A DNA stretch of 64,000 nt. Origin: Phoebastria nigripes. Lineage: Eukaryota; Chordata; Aves; Procellariiformes; Diomedeidae. The stretch is from positions 209,230 to 273,229 of the forward strand of contig JAYKAV010002942.1 of NCBI GenBank assembly GCA_035582835.1. Direction: 5' to 3'. Both the position numbers and the translations under genes were made by a program. Under the pieces are notes generated by a model. It did no database searches and was not told the origin of the DNA. It was given only the letters and a program-made list of their open reading frames with translations. Of the stretch, positions 34,706 to 45,695 are shown piece by piece; the first letter of the stretch is position 1, and the number at the start of each line of letters is the position of its first letter.

Positions 34706-36763
34706 ATGTCATATGAGCTATTATCACCCACACATGGTCATAGGAGTTGCACTGAAGAAAAAAACCACCTCTACTATGTTATAGCCCAGTAAGAATGGCA
34801 AATAATTTAAGGCTGTAGAAGACTTCAGGCAGTGAGGTACCAAGACTTAATGAAGAGATATTAGAAAGAATCATGAAACTAAAAGAGCCTTAAAGTTATC
34901 GTTCATTCTGACTTCATATGTTGCTGAATGTGTGGTTATTCATCTCTAACCTGGGCATGTGCTGAAACAACTTGCATCGCTTAACCTTTCCTGCCCTGAA
35001 GCAAAAAAAAAAGATTGAGGACTGGTAGAATCAGGCAGAGTGGGTAGTGTGGGTAAGGAAATTTTGTTTTTCCAGTAGCAGTTCTTCCTCTTTGTATATC
35101 GTTACAATGTTCAGGTAGAGAAAAATACCATGAAGAAGAAAAAAAAAACAGGTGGGGCTATAAACCGTGTTATAGAATAGCTCCATGATGGTATGCATGG
35201 GGAGGATACAGCACCTGGATGGAAAACAGGCCTGTGTTTTAAATGAACAAATCTTACAGATTTTTCCAAAGGAGAACTACAATGTAACGCACCAAAGTAC
35301 TGCTAGATTATACCTGTTTTACAGAGAGAATGGGATGCCAATACTTGTCCTACTGAAGCTGGCAGGAGTGTGTGTGGCAGGGCTGCCAATATTCCCAAGG
35401 TTTCCTGGAAAAATCTCATGTTTCCTTCACAAAGCTCTGCACTGCTCTGAGTCTATGTATTTTCTCACTCTGTGATTGCCATGTAACACTTTGGGGTCTG
35501 CTCTTAGCACTTCAAAAGGCCAGCTGCTCCCTCAGATTATCAGCTAACTGGTTATCTATAAATAGAGTATAGCTACTGCCCTGGGGAGATTCTGGGCTGG
35601 AATACAAGTAAATGTATTTGACAGGTTTTCTGAGGCTCACTCTTGGGAGTTAACATAAATTTTCATATAGGATAAAAATCAGCAAGACATCCTTATATTC
35701 TTACAAGCACCTTATGACACAGAAGATTGTTCTAGTTTGTCTGTATACCTATCACTCATTAATGTGACAATACACATCAAATCCTTATTTTCAAAATGAA
35801 AAAATGTGGGCAATCTTTCACTGTGCAAAAGTTGGGACCTTCAGTGGCCATATATGCCATTTGTATTTATTTGTGCATTGATTTGGATTTGTTCTCCATA
35901 CCCTTGTGCAATCCCCTCTTAAAGCACGAGGGTCATGTGCAGTGATAATTTTATTTGAAGTTCCNTATTTTCTAGGCTTGAGTTTTGTGTCGTAGTTTGA
36001 GTAGAGACACAGTAGATGGCAGTGCATAACATAAATTACCTCTGCTGCACACTCCCGTTCCCAGCAGTAATTGTCCGGAGCCGGTGAGATTACACGGGAG
36101 GGCACCCCCTGCTCCCTGGCTCCCTGCTGAGGAAAGGAGGAGGCTTCTGCGAAGCAGCGTACTCTGAAGCATCACGTTTGCTCAGTGAATCAAGACTGCT
36201 GAATCAGCAAAGGAAACTGTCCCTGATTTAAGCAGCTTAATCACCGGTAAGACACTCTGATGGCCTCCTACCTCCCGACAGACTGCGGCTTTCAGCAGAA
36301 TCCAGTCCCAGGGTATTTTTGTTTTCACCCACGTTTTTGTCTTCCACACCTTGATTCATGTTCTTAATAGCTTTGCCGCTTCAAAATCTAGGTAATTTGC
36401 ATGTCAAATTCATTTTTTCCCATTTATCCTCATAGCTCTGTTTTTGGGTAAATGTTAGAGTGCTCATTCTTGGTGCTTTGTGACATTTGAACTAGTATCT
36501 GGTACGGAAATAATGATGACATTAAACGAAAGTTCCCTTACTAGGTCATGATGTGTTTCATCAATTTGGTCTGGTGCAAGGGACCATCTGAAATAGGAGA
36601 AAAAGGAGGATGGAGGGGAAAGGGAGGAAACAGGCCTTTCCGGAATGCGTAGGAAACTAACGCAGGACTGCTTTGATTACAAGGACTGGCAAAACAAGGA
36701 AGAAAGCCTCCAAATTAGAGAGTTTTAAGTGGAAAACATTGTTTCTAACTGAAACATTTAATT
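34706..36763. other. Unassigned non-coding DNA
   Basis: No gene is seen. Poly-A-rich spots lie at 35001-35012 and 35138-35150. A CpG-richer stretch with a donor-like end lies at about 36000-36246 and is listed separately. The remainder is AT-rich and unassigned. Confidence 0.5.
36000..36246 (+). other. Weak candidate non-coding 5' exon with consensus donor
   Basis: The stretch is locally CpG-richer than its surroundings (for example GTCCGGAGCCGGTGAGATTACACGGG at 36074-36099 and GCGAAGCAGCGTAC near 36149-36162) and ends at CACCG followed by GTAAGA (donor at 36247). No TATA box or start codon context with a recognised product is visible. The pattern fits an untranslated first exon, but a GT donor consensus alone occurs often by chance. 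Confidence 0.15.
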
Positions 36764-37218
36764 ATGGAGCTGCTAGGGAGAGCCCAGTGGAGTGCCACTA
36801 AGATGATGAAGGAGTTGGATCATCTCTCCTATGAGAAGAGGCTGAGAGAGCTGGGACTGTTCAGCCTGGAGAAGAGAAGACTCGGGGAGGACGTTACCAA
36901 TGTATATAACTACCTAAAGGGAGGGTGCAAAGAGGACGGAACCAGGCTCTTTTCAGTGGTGCCCAGAGGCAATGGGCCAGGCAATGGGCACAAACTGAAA
37001 CACAGGAGGTTCCCTCTGAATATCAGGAAACACTCTTTCACTGTGAGGGTGACTGAGCCCTGGTTCAGGTTGTGGAGTCTCCATCCCTGGACATCTTCAA
37101 AAGCCATCTGGACACAGTCCTGGGCAACTGGCTGTAGGTGGCCCTGTTTGAGCAGGAGGGTTGGACCAGATGACCTGCAGAGGTTCCTTCCGACCTCAAC
37201 CATTCTGTGATTCTGTGA
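36764..37218 (+). mobile_element. CR1 LINE 3' end, sense, well preserved
   Basis: The text follows the young avian CR1 subfamilies closely: AAGATGATGAAGGAGTTGGATCATCTCTCC (36800-36829), GAGAGAGCTGGGACTGTTCAGCCTGGAGAAGAGAAG (36843-36878), GGAGGGTGCAAAGAGGACGGAACCAGGCTCTTTTCAGTGGTGCCC (about 36919-36963), CACAAACTGAAACACAGGAGGTTCCCTCTGAA, TTTCACTGTGAGGGTGAC, GTTGGACCAGATGACCTGCAGAGGTTCCTTCCGACCTCAACC and the terminal ATTCTGTGATTCTGTGA. It is 5'-truncated at about 36764 and has lost short internal pieces. The 148-codon plus-strand frame at 36764-37210 is the relic of the end of ORF2 plus 3' UTR and is not a host gene. Confidence 0.95.
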
Positions 37219-38065
37219 ACCCAAAGGGATGCCAACTCCTGGACTTCTGGAGTTGGTAGTTGTACAGTTATGTTATGGTGCCTTCCAATGTCAGATTACT
37301 CATTGAAAACTGTTTGGAGCATTGTTAGATAAAATCAATATCTGAAGTTACACTCAGAAAACTAGTGTTAGCTGATGTCCAACACAGTCTCAGTATTCAA
37401 ATTCCAGAGGGTTTCCTGAACCCCCTAAGTTGCTACTCTAGTGCTACTTTCCAAAAGACCTCAGCAAATATGCTGAGTGTTCTTTTTTTCAGAATTACAT
37501 TTTTCAAATGGATCATGAAGTGACAGAAATGCTAGGATGGTACAGGAGGTTGTCTCTTCTGTTTATTACCAATTTTGCACCTGGGCAAGTAGCAGTCAGG
37601 TAACATCATGCTTGCATCACCTGGAATTCAAATGAAGGAAAGATCTTGTTGTCTTTGTTTTGATTGGATTTTCTTTCTCTTCGAACAAGAGAGACAGACA
37701 TTTCCTTCTCTTAATATGGTGAATATTCTAATTACCAAAAATGGAAAATTCTAAAATATGGAAAAAAACCTAATTACCAAAAGTACTACTTAGAATAACA
37801 ATCTGGGAAAAAATAGCATTTATTTTCAATAAACTGATATACTGACAGAATATTTTAATGAAAATGAAAAAAATCTGCAAGTGCCTTATTAATCCTCTTG
37901 AAAGAGTCACTATTTTTTTTAAGCAAAGACATGATCGACATGTAGGAACTTGTGTGTGGAACCATGTAGTAATAGCAATTATTTTTGTCAGCGGTGTTAT
38001 TCAGCATGGACTGTTTACCCTCTAGCCTGGATCATTTTGGACCAGAAGGTGTAGAAAAAGATTTT

Positions 38066-38136
38066 GATTCTTTCTATTACAAGACAAGAAGATTGCTTTA
38101 GGATCTTTCTATTAAAGGACAAGAAGATTCATTTAG
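38066..38136. repeat. Imperfect tandem duplication, about 36 bp x 2
   Basis: Unit 1 (38066-38101) contains TTTCTATTACAAGACAAGAA and unit 2 (38102-38136) contains TTTCTATTAAAGGACAAGAA. Both units then read GATT followed by two or three variable bases and TTTAG. A local duplication that has since diverged at several positions. Confidence 0.9.
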
Positions 38137-41100
38137 GATCTGCTTCTTAAAGTGTATGCTCTCTCTCAGGAATGACTAAATAGGAGGAAAAGCCTGTTTT
38201 CAAACAGGTCTCTGCAGGGAGCGCTGGTTGGGAAGTAGGTCGGGAATCTCTCTGGGAAGCGGTGTGTGCAGCAAAAGCTTACCCTGTGCTACTCAAGGTG
38301 TTGTTGAGACAATGTTCCTGGGGGACAGATGTCCATGTCATGACCATCCACTTAGAAAGTGGCTCTAACTTTCACCTCGGAAAGGCCAAAAGATTAATGA
38401 GCAAAAAGACTACATTTTTCTTTTTCTCTGGATGCCATTCCTCCAGGAGAGGCTTGAATGGTCAGAAAAGTCAAAAGAGTTTGTGGGGGCATTTGCACAT
38501 CTGCGAACTGGTGAAGAAGCTCATGAGTCAGAGTAGGTGATTTGGGAAACAAGAATACTACAGCTAATGCCTGTTTCAAATTCTCTTTATAGAGTTAGCT
38601 TAGGATTTTATAATGTATAACATTAGCACTTCAGAGACCCTCATCTTTTTTTAGAAACTAGGAGCAAATTTTGACTGTAATCTTTCTACTGCTTGTCTCA
38701 GAAGAAGAGCAGCTATTAAACAACACAGCTAACTTTCAGCGGTCCTCGTATTGCCAATAGTCACCACCCTTGTGAATTTTCCAGAACAATCACTAGTTCT
38801 CATGCTTAAAAAACAAAAAAATATGTCAGTGAGAAATCTCTGCAAAGACACAAGAGTATCCCACCTGGAGTTCTTAACTTTCAGCGAGGTCTGACTTTGT
38901 CTGGCACAGTTTAATGCCCCTGACACCACTTCTGCAAGCTTTGAAACGGGGTGTGATTCCTTTGCCAGTAAGATAGGCTGCTTCCTTAAGCTCAATTGTG
39001 TATAGGGTAACCAGAAGAAAAGACCTGGACTGATAGTGCCACAAAACAGGATGTCTTATAGTGAGAGAAACTGAACTCCTGCAAGCCTGAAACCTTGCTG
39101 AGGAACAGTAGGAAATCCAAAATTTTCTCCCACTTAGCTGAGCTGCTACTTTTTCTTTCCTGCCCTGCCTCTCTTCTCTTCCGATTCAGTCTGCTTTGAG
39201 TTTGCTGCTTTGTGACCTTCAGGCCAGATAAATTCTTTCAGAGTCCTGGTTTTCCACTGCAGCCCTCACAGAAAGCTGTGATTTTCCTTCCAAGCTGAGC
39301 CAAGGAACATGTGAAATTCTCCTGGTTTTCCTGGAACATGCTGCTATTGGTTGCTATTTGTCTACTAATGGTTTGCTCCTGGACTCTGGGCACTGGTTAA
39401 TTATTATGACAAATAGTCACTCTGGAGACAAGCAAAATAAGAAGGAAAAAGTGAAGCTCCCATCTCTATTGATTTACTGTAAAGCTGGAAGAGTAATCTG
39501 CTAGCCTGTGTATGTTACCTCTCCAAGAAAATCTTGCCTGGTCCTACTGCCTAGCACATGAAGACGTTTAATAAAAATAAGGGAGGGGATAGTTCTGCAC
39601 CAAAAGGGACCTGGATTGGCAGGTTTGACTCACTATTCTTTACAATTCCATCTTACACTGGCCTATTTTCAAGCACTGTGCCTTTTTTATTTCATGCTTT
39701 TACCCTGCTTTTACCCTTGGTTTTGTTCTGAGTTTTGAGGGTCCACTCAGAGGAGGAGAGCTATTCACCCATTTATAGATCAGATTTGACTTTTTTTTTT
39801 CTTTAGACTAAGTAATTGCAACTTAAATCACTGTTTTAGTTGTGTGTGTCTGGAGTTTTTCAATCTTGACTATATCTTTCTTGAGCAAGGGCATCCAAAA
39901 CTGAACAGATGTTTCTCCCACAATCACCTTCGTTCATAACAGGCATTCAGAGAGTATTGCTGAAATATTCATAAGCCTTAAGAGATAACAATGCATGAAT
40001 ACTGATGAATAGTAAGTTGTATGGTGCTTTAAACAATGACACAATAAGGCACATCCAAAATAAAGCATCACACAATTAAACATTTCCATAGTCTTATGTG
40101 AAGATTTCACATGCATTTTTTCCTCTAATATTCACAATAAACGGGAGAAAAGGGCATTGCAGAAAAGTGCATTTCAGTTTACAAAAATGCTTTGCCAATG
40201 TATTTAATATATCTTGAATCAAGGAGTTCATAAGAGATTGTTTAATAGTGTCATCACTATGATTATTCCTAAATGGACATCTGTGGAATACATCTAAGGA
40301 TAATCAGAACTTTTCTATTTATTTGTTTATTTTAATTGAAGATGATTCGACAACTTATGCTGCATGCGTACAATCACTACCAGTTAGAGCTGGAAACTGT
40401 TGTTTTGTCATGGAAATTTCTAATATTAATTAACTGCCATTTTTCAGTTTTGACATTTTTATCAAAAACACAACTTTTTTGATGACATTTCCCCTCTCAC
40501 TAATTTGATGTCAAACGAATGATGAATGTTTTGACCATCTCAACTGGCAAGCTGTTGAACATGAAAACAGACAGCAAATACTTTCACAATTTAGAAACAG
40601 TAGTTTGGGCTGGGCTCAGGTTTTACTATTGTTGAAGCTGGCTGGTGGGATGTAGCTAAAATTGCTTCAGATTTGTAGTCCATCCTCACTTAACACCTCC
40701 AGAGGTGGAGTGCAGCGGGATGAGCCTGGAGGTGAGAAACCTGACAGCGCAGCCCACTAGCCACCGACACTTGCTTTTTGGGGTCTCTGTAGACTTGTGC
40801 CTTTGCGCTGCTGGCAGGACATGCTGGCACCACCTTAACACTGAGTAGTGCCACCAGCGAGGATGTCGCTGTCTTCTGCTTTCAAGTCTTTCTGGTGCCC
40901 TTTGGCTTTCAGCTGAGAATGGCTGCATTATGCAAATGCTGCATTTTCAGCCCCATGCTTTCTGCGTTCCCCTGTGCTAACGAAAGAGCTGCTTTAGCCC
41001 AGCGCACTGAGATGAGAATATCCCCTCAAATACTTTAAAACTTGTCCCATTTTACATAGTTTTTAAATTACAAATTACATTATTCCATCTCCCTGCTGCC

Positions 41101-41814
41101 AGTGTTTAAAGACTCGTTACCATGGAATTTCAGATGAAATAGAAATAATGATGCTGAGAGACGTTAGCTGACACCCTCGGTGACTGATGAGTTCCAGCGC
41201 TTATCAAGACAACCCCTCTCACAACGTGATCAAATGCTGGAAACGCTGACATTTCACAAGCATGTGTCACCAGGAGATGAGAAGTCTTAAATGTTTTTTA
41301 GGGAGGGCTCAGGTAGTCAAAATATCATAAATGATAAAATCTGTGATTTATAGAACAATGGCTAATTCAGAGCAATGACTTGTCATGTTTTTATCAGGGA
41401 AATCAGGTAAGATCGTGTAAGGGAAAACGTAATGCAAAAAGCAAATGGAAGGTAATTATAAAAGGAAAGGTTAGNTGTCATACTGGTAATAGTGCCTGGT
41501 ATCAATCTGTTTAATTGCTACGTGAGATTGTTAGCGGGGGAGCACATAGACCTGACAACCTGACAAAAAGTGGTGGAGCCCCCACCGGCTATTTTAGCCC
41601 CTGGAGTTTCCCTGGGCTTTACTGTCATGCAGGGACGAGTCTTGCAGGGCTTGTTCCTTCTGGAGTTCCCTCGAGTAAAAAGGGAGCCAGCAGGGCTGGA
41701 TGCAGCCAGCGGGAAAGGCTGGTCAGCAGCAAAGGCCCTCCCTTGCTGCAACAATCGTAGTGGGCTGCAGCTCAGGGAGTAGGAAAAAAGCATCAGTTTT
41801 GGGGCAGAAAAGCG

Positions 41815-41826
41815 CCCCCCCCCCCC
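41815..41826. repeat. Poly-C tract, 12 bases
   Basis: Twelve uninterrupted C. Such tracts are error-prone in sequencing, so the length is uncertain. Confidence 0.9.
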
Positions 41827-44281
41827 ATGCTCTCATGGAGTGGTCCCTGAGCTGCCCAGTACATGGTTCATAGATTTGCTGTGGTCTGCTGCAGTGTGAC
41901 CACACAGTCAATTGATGGGAAAAAGATGCATTTTTATATGTATGTGTGTATTCGTGATGTATTTATGTAGCAAGGTGCTTCTCCCTATCTTCTCCAAAGA
42001 AAGTCAGCATGACAGTAACAGGAATAGCTCTGGGGGCAGGGGAAGCCAGGGCAAAGCTTGGTAGATAACTTGGGCTAACCATGTGGGTCCACTGGATAAC
42101 ATGGTGAGAGGAGAGACACAGCCTTTAGGTGTTGCCAAAAACGTGACGCTGAAGTAATGCTTTTGCTGTCACTTCACAATGTGTTTGCATACCGTGTTTC
42201 CTCAAAAGGGTTGTGAAGCTCTAGGGCAACAGCTCTAACAGACGAGCAGAGCTATGAAGCACAGGATTTGTTCCATGGTTCCTCCAATCTCACTTTCATT
42301 TAGAATCCAATTCTTTTTCTTCATCCCGTATCTCAATCACTGAGTGTGATAAAGAGGGGGGGAAGGCCAATTTTCTTATATGAGTATATTATTGCTCCAA
42401 AACAAGTAAGAAAATAAACCTTTTGTCCAACAGAAGCTGGACTCCAACACTTCCTCTTGGTACACAGCATAGAGAAAAAATAAACAGGACCCTCTTGCAG
42501 TATAGCCTGAAGATCAACATGGACTTTTATTGGAAGACTGAATATTTTTTAAAAAGCAAGGTTGTGTTCTGTAGGTGATAGAGAAAGTAAAACAAGCTCT
42601 TCTCCTTCTGGTCTTTGATACTCTCCTCTCCTTATCCAGTCCTTGTGCTTCTCAGGCAAAGATGCTGCTGTCCCAAGCAGGTGCGAATGTGTTGCCACTA
42701 GTCTGGGGGTGAATACTATCGCTCCTTGAGGGACTCATTGCCGCCTTCTCAATTAAAACACAGTTTCAGAAACAAGAAGGTAAATCTGCTGAATAAGAAG
42801 ATGGTAATGAGCTTCCTCAGTTATGAACATGCTAACGTAGGACTAATACCACATCCACCTGACAATTACTCTTTTTAATGCATTCACACAGAAGGTGAAT
42901 GAGTGGGTCCAATAGTTGAGCATTTTGTAACAACAGTGGTTGAAGATGGTGCTGCAAAAGAATGTTCAAGGAACTGAAAGCTAATACTTCATGGAATAAG
43001 CTTCCTATGGGCTAAGTTTCCACACAACCAGCCTTAGTGGCAACTTGGAGAGAGGTAATTGTGATGAGGGAATTGCCTGAACACAAGCTGTACAAATATA
43101 ATCTATTTGGTTTTTGCCCTTTGTGGTAATGTCTCAGAATTTGAACAAAGTAACAAGTGTTTCCATCAGTACCTGTGTTTTCTGAAGCATTGACTTCTCT
43201 CATCAGTTACATATTTATCTTTCACTGAAGTATTAAAAAGGAAGAATTATTCTGCCTTAATCAAAAGTATAGTAGTTACTTTCAAATATTTGTTTACTTC
43301 CATATATCCAGCCAAAGGAAATGATCACGTGACCATTATTATCTTTACATCTGTACCAGGGTTTGACTAAATACTTGTAAAATTGTATTTGGTACTGTGC
43401 AAACCATTTTGCATAATAGCTGAGAATCTTATTTACCAGGACATTCTTCAAGAGCTTCACAGAAATAGGTTTGGAGGCGTACATTTTGCAAATCAGACTT
43501 TGTAATGTACAGTAAACCATAATAGAAACATTAATAAGGTTTGAACTTTGTTCTTATTATGTATTTCCAAGATTTTTGCGTCTTTCGATTTATGATAACT
43601 TCCACATTTCATTGCCTTTTCCTCAATATTTCACGGCTTCGCTTCTACATTTTAATAGAGGTGTCTTCTAGACGGAAATTTATGGAATGAGCTTGATTTC
43701 TTTTTTCTGCAGCTCTGAAGTGCCTAGGTGTGTTTTTCATTTCTGTCATCTCTCCTGATGAAATGTATCATCTGCTTGAACCATATGTAGCTCTCTGGGA
43801 TACCTCAGGAGGTGGAGAGGAAAGGAAAGAGCAGTTAAAAAAATCAACACCTTTAAAATGTTATTTTATCTTTAAAAATNTGCAGTCTCTTTCTCCTCAG
43901 GATGAACGTTAGCCCTGAGAACTATATATTCATTTATAAAGGCAGGATGAGGCAGGACCTGACTTTTTGCAGTGTGTGGTTCATAGATTCCCACTCAAAA
44001 TGTTACCCCAGAACAGCTTGTGAAATGAGAACAAGAGCTACCCCTTCAGGAAGACACATGTTCCCAGGTTAAGGAGTTTAAGGGCTGGAAAATGTATCAC
44101 ATTCTCTTCAAGGTAGTTAAAACCGTTGGTTGGCTTTACTGTTAGTGTTCCCAGAGTGCAAGCTACTGCCTTACTGACTTGCTTTTTGAGGACAGGAATG
44201 GTGGCTTCTTTATCCAGCACATCTGAAAGATTAATAGTCTTTTTTTGGTGCTCCAGAGGTGGCCCAGGAGATTACCTCTAG

Positions 44282-44286
44282 ACTGT
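44282..44286 (+). repeat. Target site duplication, left copy (ACTGT)
   Basis: ACTGT directly precedes the LTR and is repeated directly after it at 45691-45695. Confidence 0.85.
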
Positions 44287-44471
44287 TGTGGTGGGTTGAC
44301 CCTGGCTGGACACCAGGTGCCCACCAAAGCCACTCCATCACTCCCCTCCTCAGCTGGACAGGGGAGAGAAAATACAACGAAAGGCTCATGGGTCGAGATA
44401 AGGATGGCGAGAGATCACTCAGCAATTACTGTCANGGACAAACCAGACTCAACTTGGGGAAATTAGTTTAA

Positions 44472-44477
44472 TTTATT
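44472..44477 (-). terminator. LTR polyadenylation signal AATAAA
   Basis: AATAAA on the minus strand (TTTATT on the plus), within GATTTGATTGACAATAAAT, about 190 bp before the LTR 3' end. The same context is conserved at 49391-49396 in the other long LTR. Confidence 0.65.
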
Positions 44478-44703
44478 GTCAATCAAATCAGAGTAGGGTA
44501 ATGAGAAAGAAAACCAAATCTTAAAATCACCTTCCCCCCACCCCTCCCTTCTTCCCAGGCTCAACTTTACTCCTGATTTTCTCTACCTCCTCCCTCCCAG
44601 CGGCTCAGGGGGATGGGGAATGGGGGTTGCGGTCAGTTCATCACACGTTGTCTCTGCCGCTCCTTCCTCCTCAATAGGAGGACTCCTCACACTCTTCCCC
44701 TGC

Positions 44704-45120
44704 TCCAGCATGGGGTCCCTCCCATGGGAGACAGTCCTCCATGAACTTCTCCAACGTGAGCCCTTCCCACGGGCTGCAGTTCTTCATGAACTGCTCCAGC
44801 GTGGGTCCTTTCCATNGAGTGCAGTCCTTCAGGAGCAGACTGCTCCAGCATAGGTCCTCATGGGGTCACAAGTCCTGCCAGCAAACCTGCTCCAGCGTGG
44901 ACTACTGTCTCCAGGGGTCCACAGGTCCTGCCAGGAGCTTGCTCCAGTGTGGGCTTCCCACAGGGTCACAGCCTCCTTCAGGCGCATCCACCTGCTCTGG
45001 CATGGGGTCCTCCACAGGCTGCAGGTGGATATCTGCTCCGCCGTGGACCTCCGTGGGCTTCAGGGGGACAGCCTGTCTCACCGTGGTCTTCATCACGGGC
45101 TGCAGGAGAATCTCCTCCGG
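44704..45120 (-). repeat. Degenerate minisatellite inside the LTR
   Basis: On the plus strand a TGCTCCAGCGTGGG-like motif recurs with starts near 44704, 44750, 44795, 44844, 44891, 44943, 44995, 45037, 45078 and 45116. Spacings are about 46, 45, 49, 47, 52, 52, 42, 41 and 38 bp. A second recurring motif, CACGGGCTGCAG-like, lies between many of them. Unit lengths are not multiples of three, which argues against a conserved repeated protein. The homologous part of the LTR at 49206-50320 begins with the same units and then runs into the N gap. Confidence 0.85.
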
Positions 45121-45424
45121 NGCCTGGAGCACCTCCTTCCCCTTCTTCTTCACTGACCTTGGTGTCTGCAGAGTTGTTTCTCTCACATATTCTCACTCCT
45201 CTCTTTGGCTGCAGTTGCACACCAGTTTTTTTTCCCCTTTCTTAAAAATGTTATCACAGAGGCGCTACCACTGTTGCTGATGGGCTTGGCCTTGGCCAGC
45301 AGTGGGTCCGTCTTGGAGCTGGCTGGCTTTGGCTCTATCAAATATAGGGGAAGCTTCTAGCAAACACCATCACTCCAAACGTCCCCCCTTCCTTCTTCTT
45401 CCCCCAACTTTGTATTGCTGAGCA

Positions 45425-45432
45425 TGACGTCA
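45425..45432 (-). promoter_or_regulatory. CRE (TGACGTCA) in LTR; TATA box decayed
   Basis: The CREB/ATF palindrome is intact, in the same context as in the plus-strand LTRs (CATATGACGTCATGCTCAG). Where those copies have TATATAA, this one reads CAATACAAAG on the minus strand, so the core promoter is altered. Confidence 0.7.
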
Positions 45433-45690
45433 TATGGTATGGAATACCCCTTTGGTCAGTTGGGGTCAGCTGTCCCGGCTGTGTCCCCTCCCAACTTCTT
45501 GTGCACCCCCAGCCTACTCGCTGGTGGGGTGGTGTGAGAAGCAGAAAAGGCCTTGACTCTGTGTAAGCACTGCTCAGCAATAACGAAAACATCCCTGTAT
45601 TATCAACACTATTTTCAGCACAAATCCAAAACATAGCCCCATACTAGCTACTAGGAAGAAAATTAACTCTATCCCAGCCAAAACCACACA

Positions 45691-45695
45691 ACTGT
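45691..45695 (+). repeat. Target site duplication, right copy (ACTGT)
   Basis: Matches 44282-44286 exactly and fixes the right end of the long LTR. Confidence 0.85.

Larger units (their letters stand above)
37219..44281. other. Unassigned non-coding DNA
   Basis: No gene is recognised in 7 kb. Contents noted are an imperfect 36-bp tandem duplication at 38066-38136, an AT-rich stretch with TTAATTAA-type sites near 40320-40450 and a C12 run at 41815-41826. The region 41520-41830 is more GC-rich and has overlapping open frames on both strands, none with a family signature. The interval 43200-43560 is AT-rich and repeat-free by eye. Confidence 0.5.
44287..45690 (-). mobile_element. Long mosaic solo LTR of an ERVL-like element
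   Basis: A complete 1404-bp LTR on the minus strand: it starts TGTGTGGTTTTGGCTGGG (at 45690) and ends GGTCAACCCACCACA (at 44287), flanked by perfect ACTGT duplications. The first about 330 bp of the element (45690 down to about 45363) match the 5' block of the LTRs at 13290 and 58990, including the CRE. From GAAGCTTC onwards (about 45362 down to 44287) it matches the LTR at 49206-50320. The body holds a degenerate minisatellite, then a CACCTTCCCC-type stretch and an AATAAA signal near the 3' end. Frames of up to 179 codons on both strands come from stop-poor GC-rich repeat and are not genes. No internal retroviral genes adjoin it. Confidence 0.92.

Noticed and set aside
36764..37210. 148-codon plus-strand open frame as a host gene
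   Set aside because: It coincides with a CR1 LINE 3' end and is a relic of the element's ORF2 end and 3' region.
44741..45280. Long open frames (up to 179 codons) on both strands within the long LTR
   Set aside because: The frames are open in several registers on both strands at once because the GC-rich minisatellite has few stop triplets. Repeat unit lengths are not multiples of three, and the positions are inside an LTR with defined ends.
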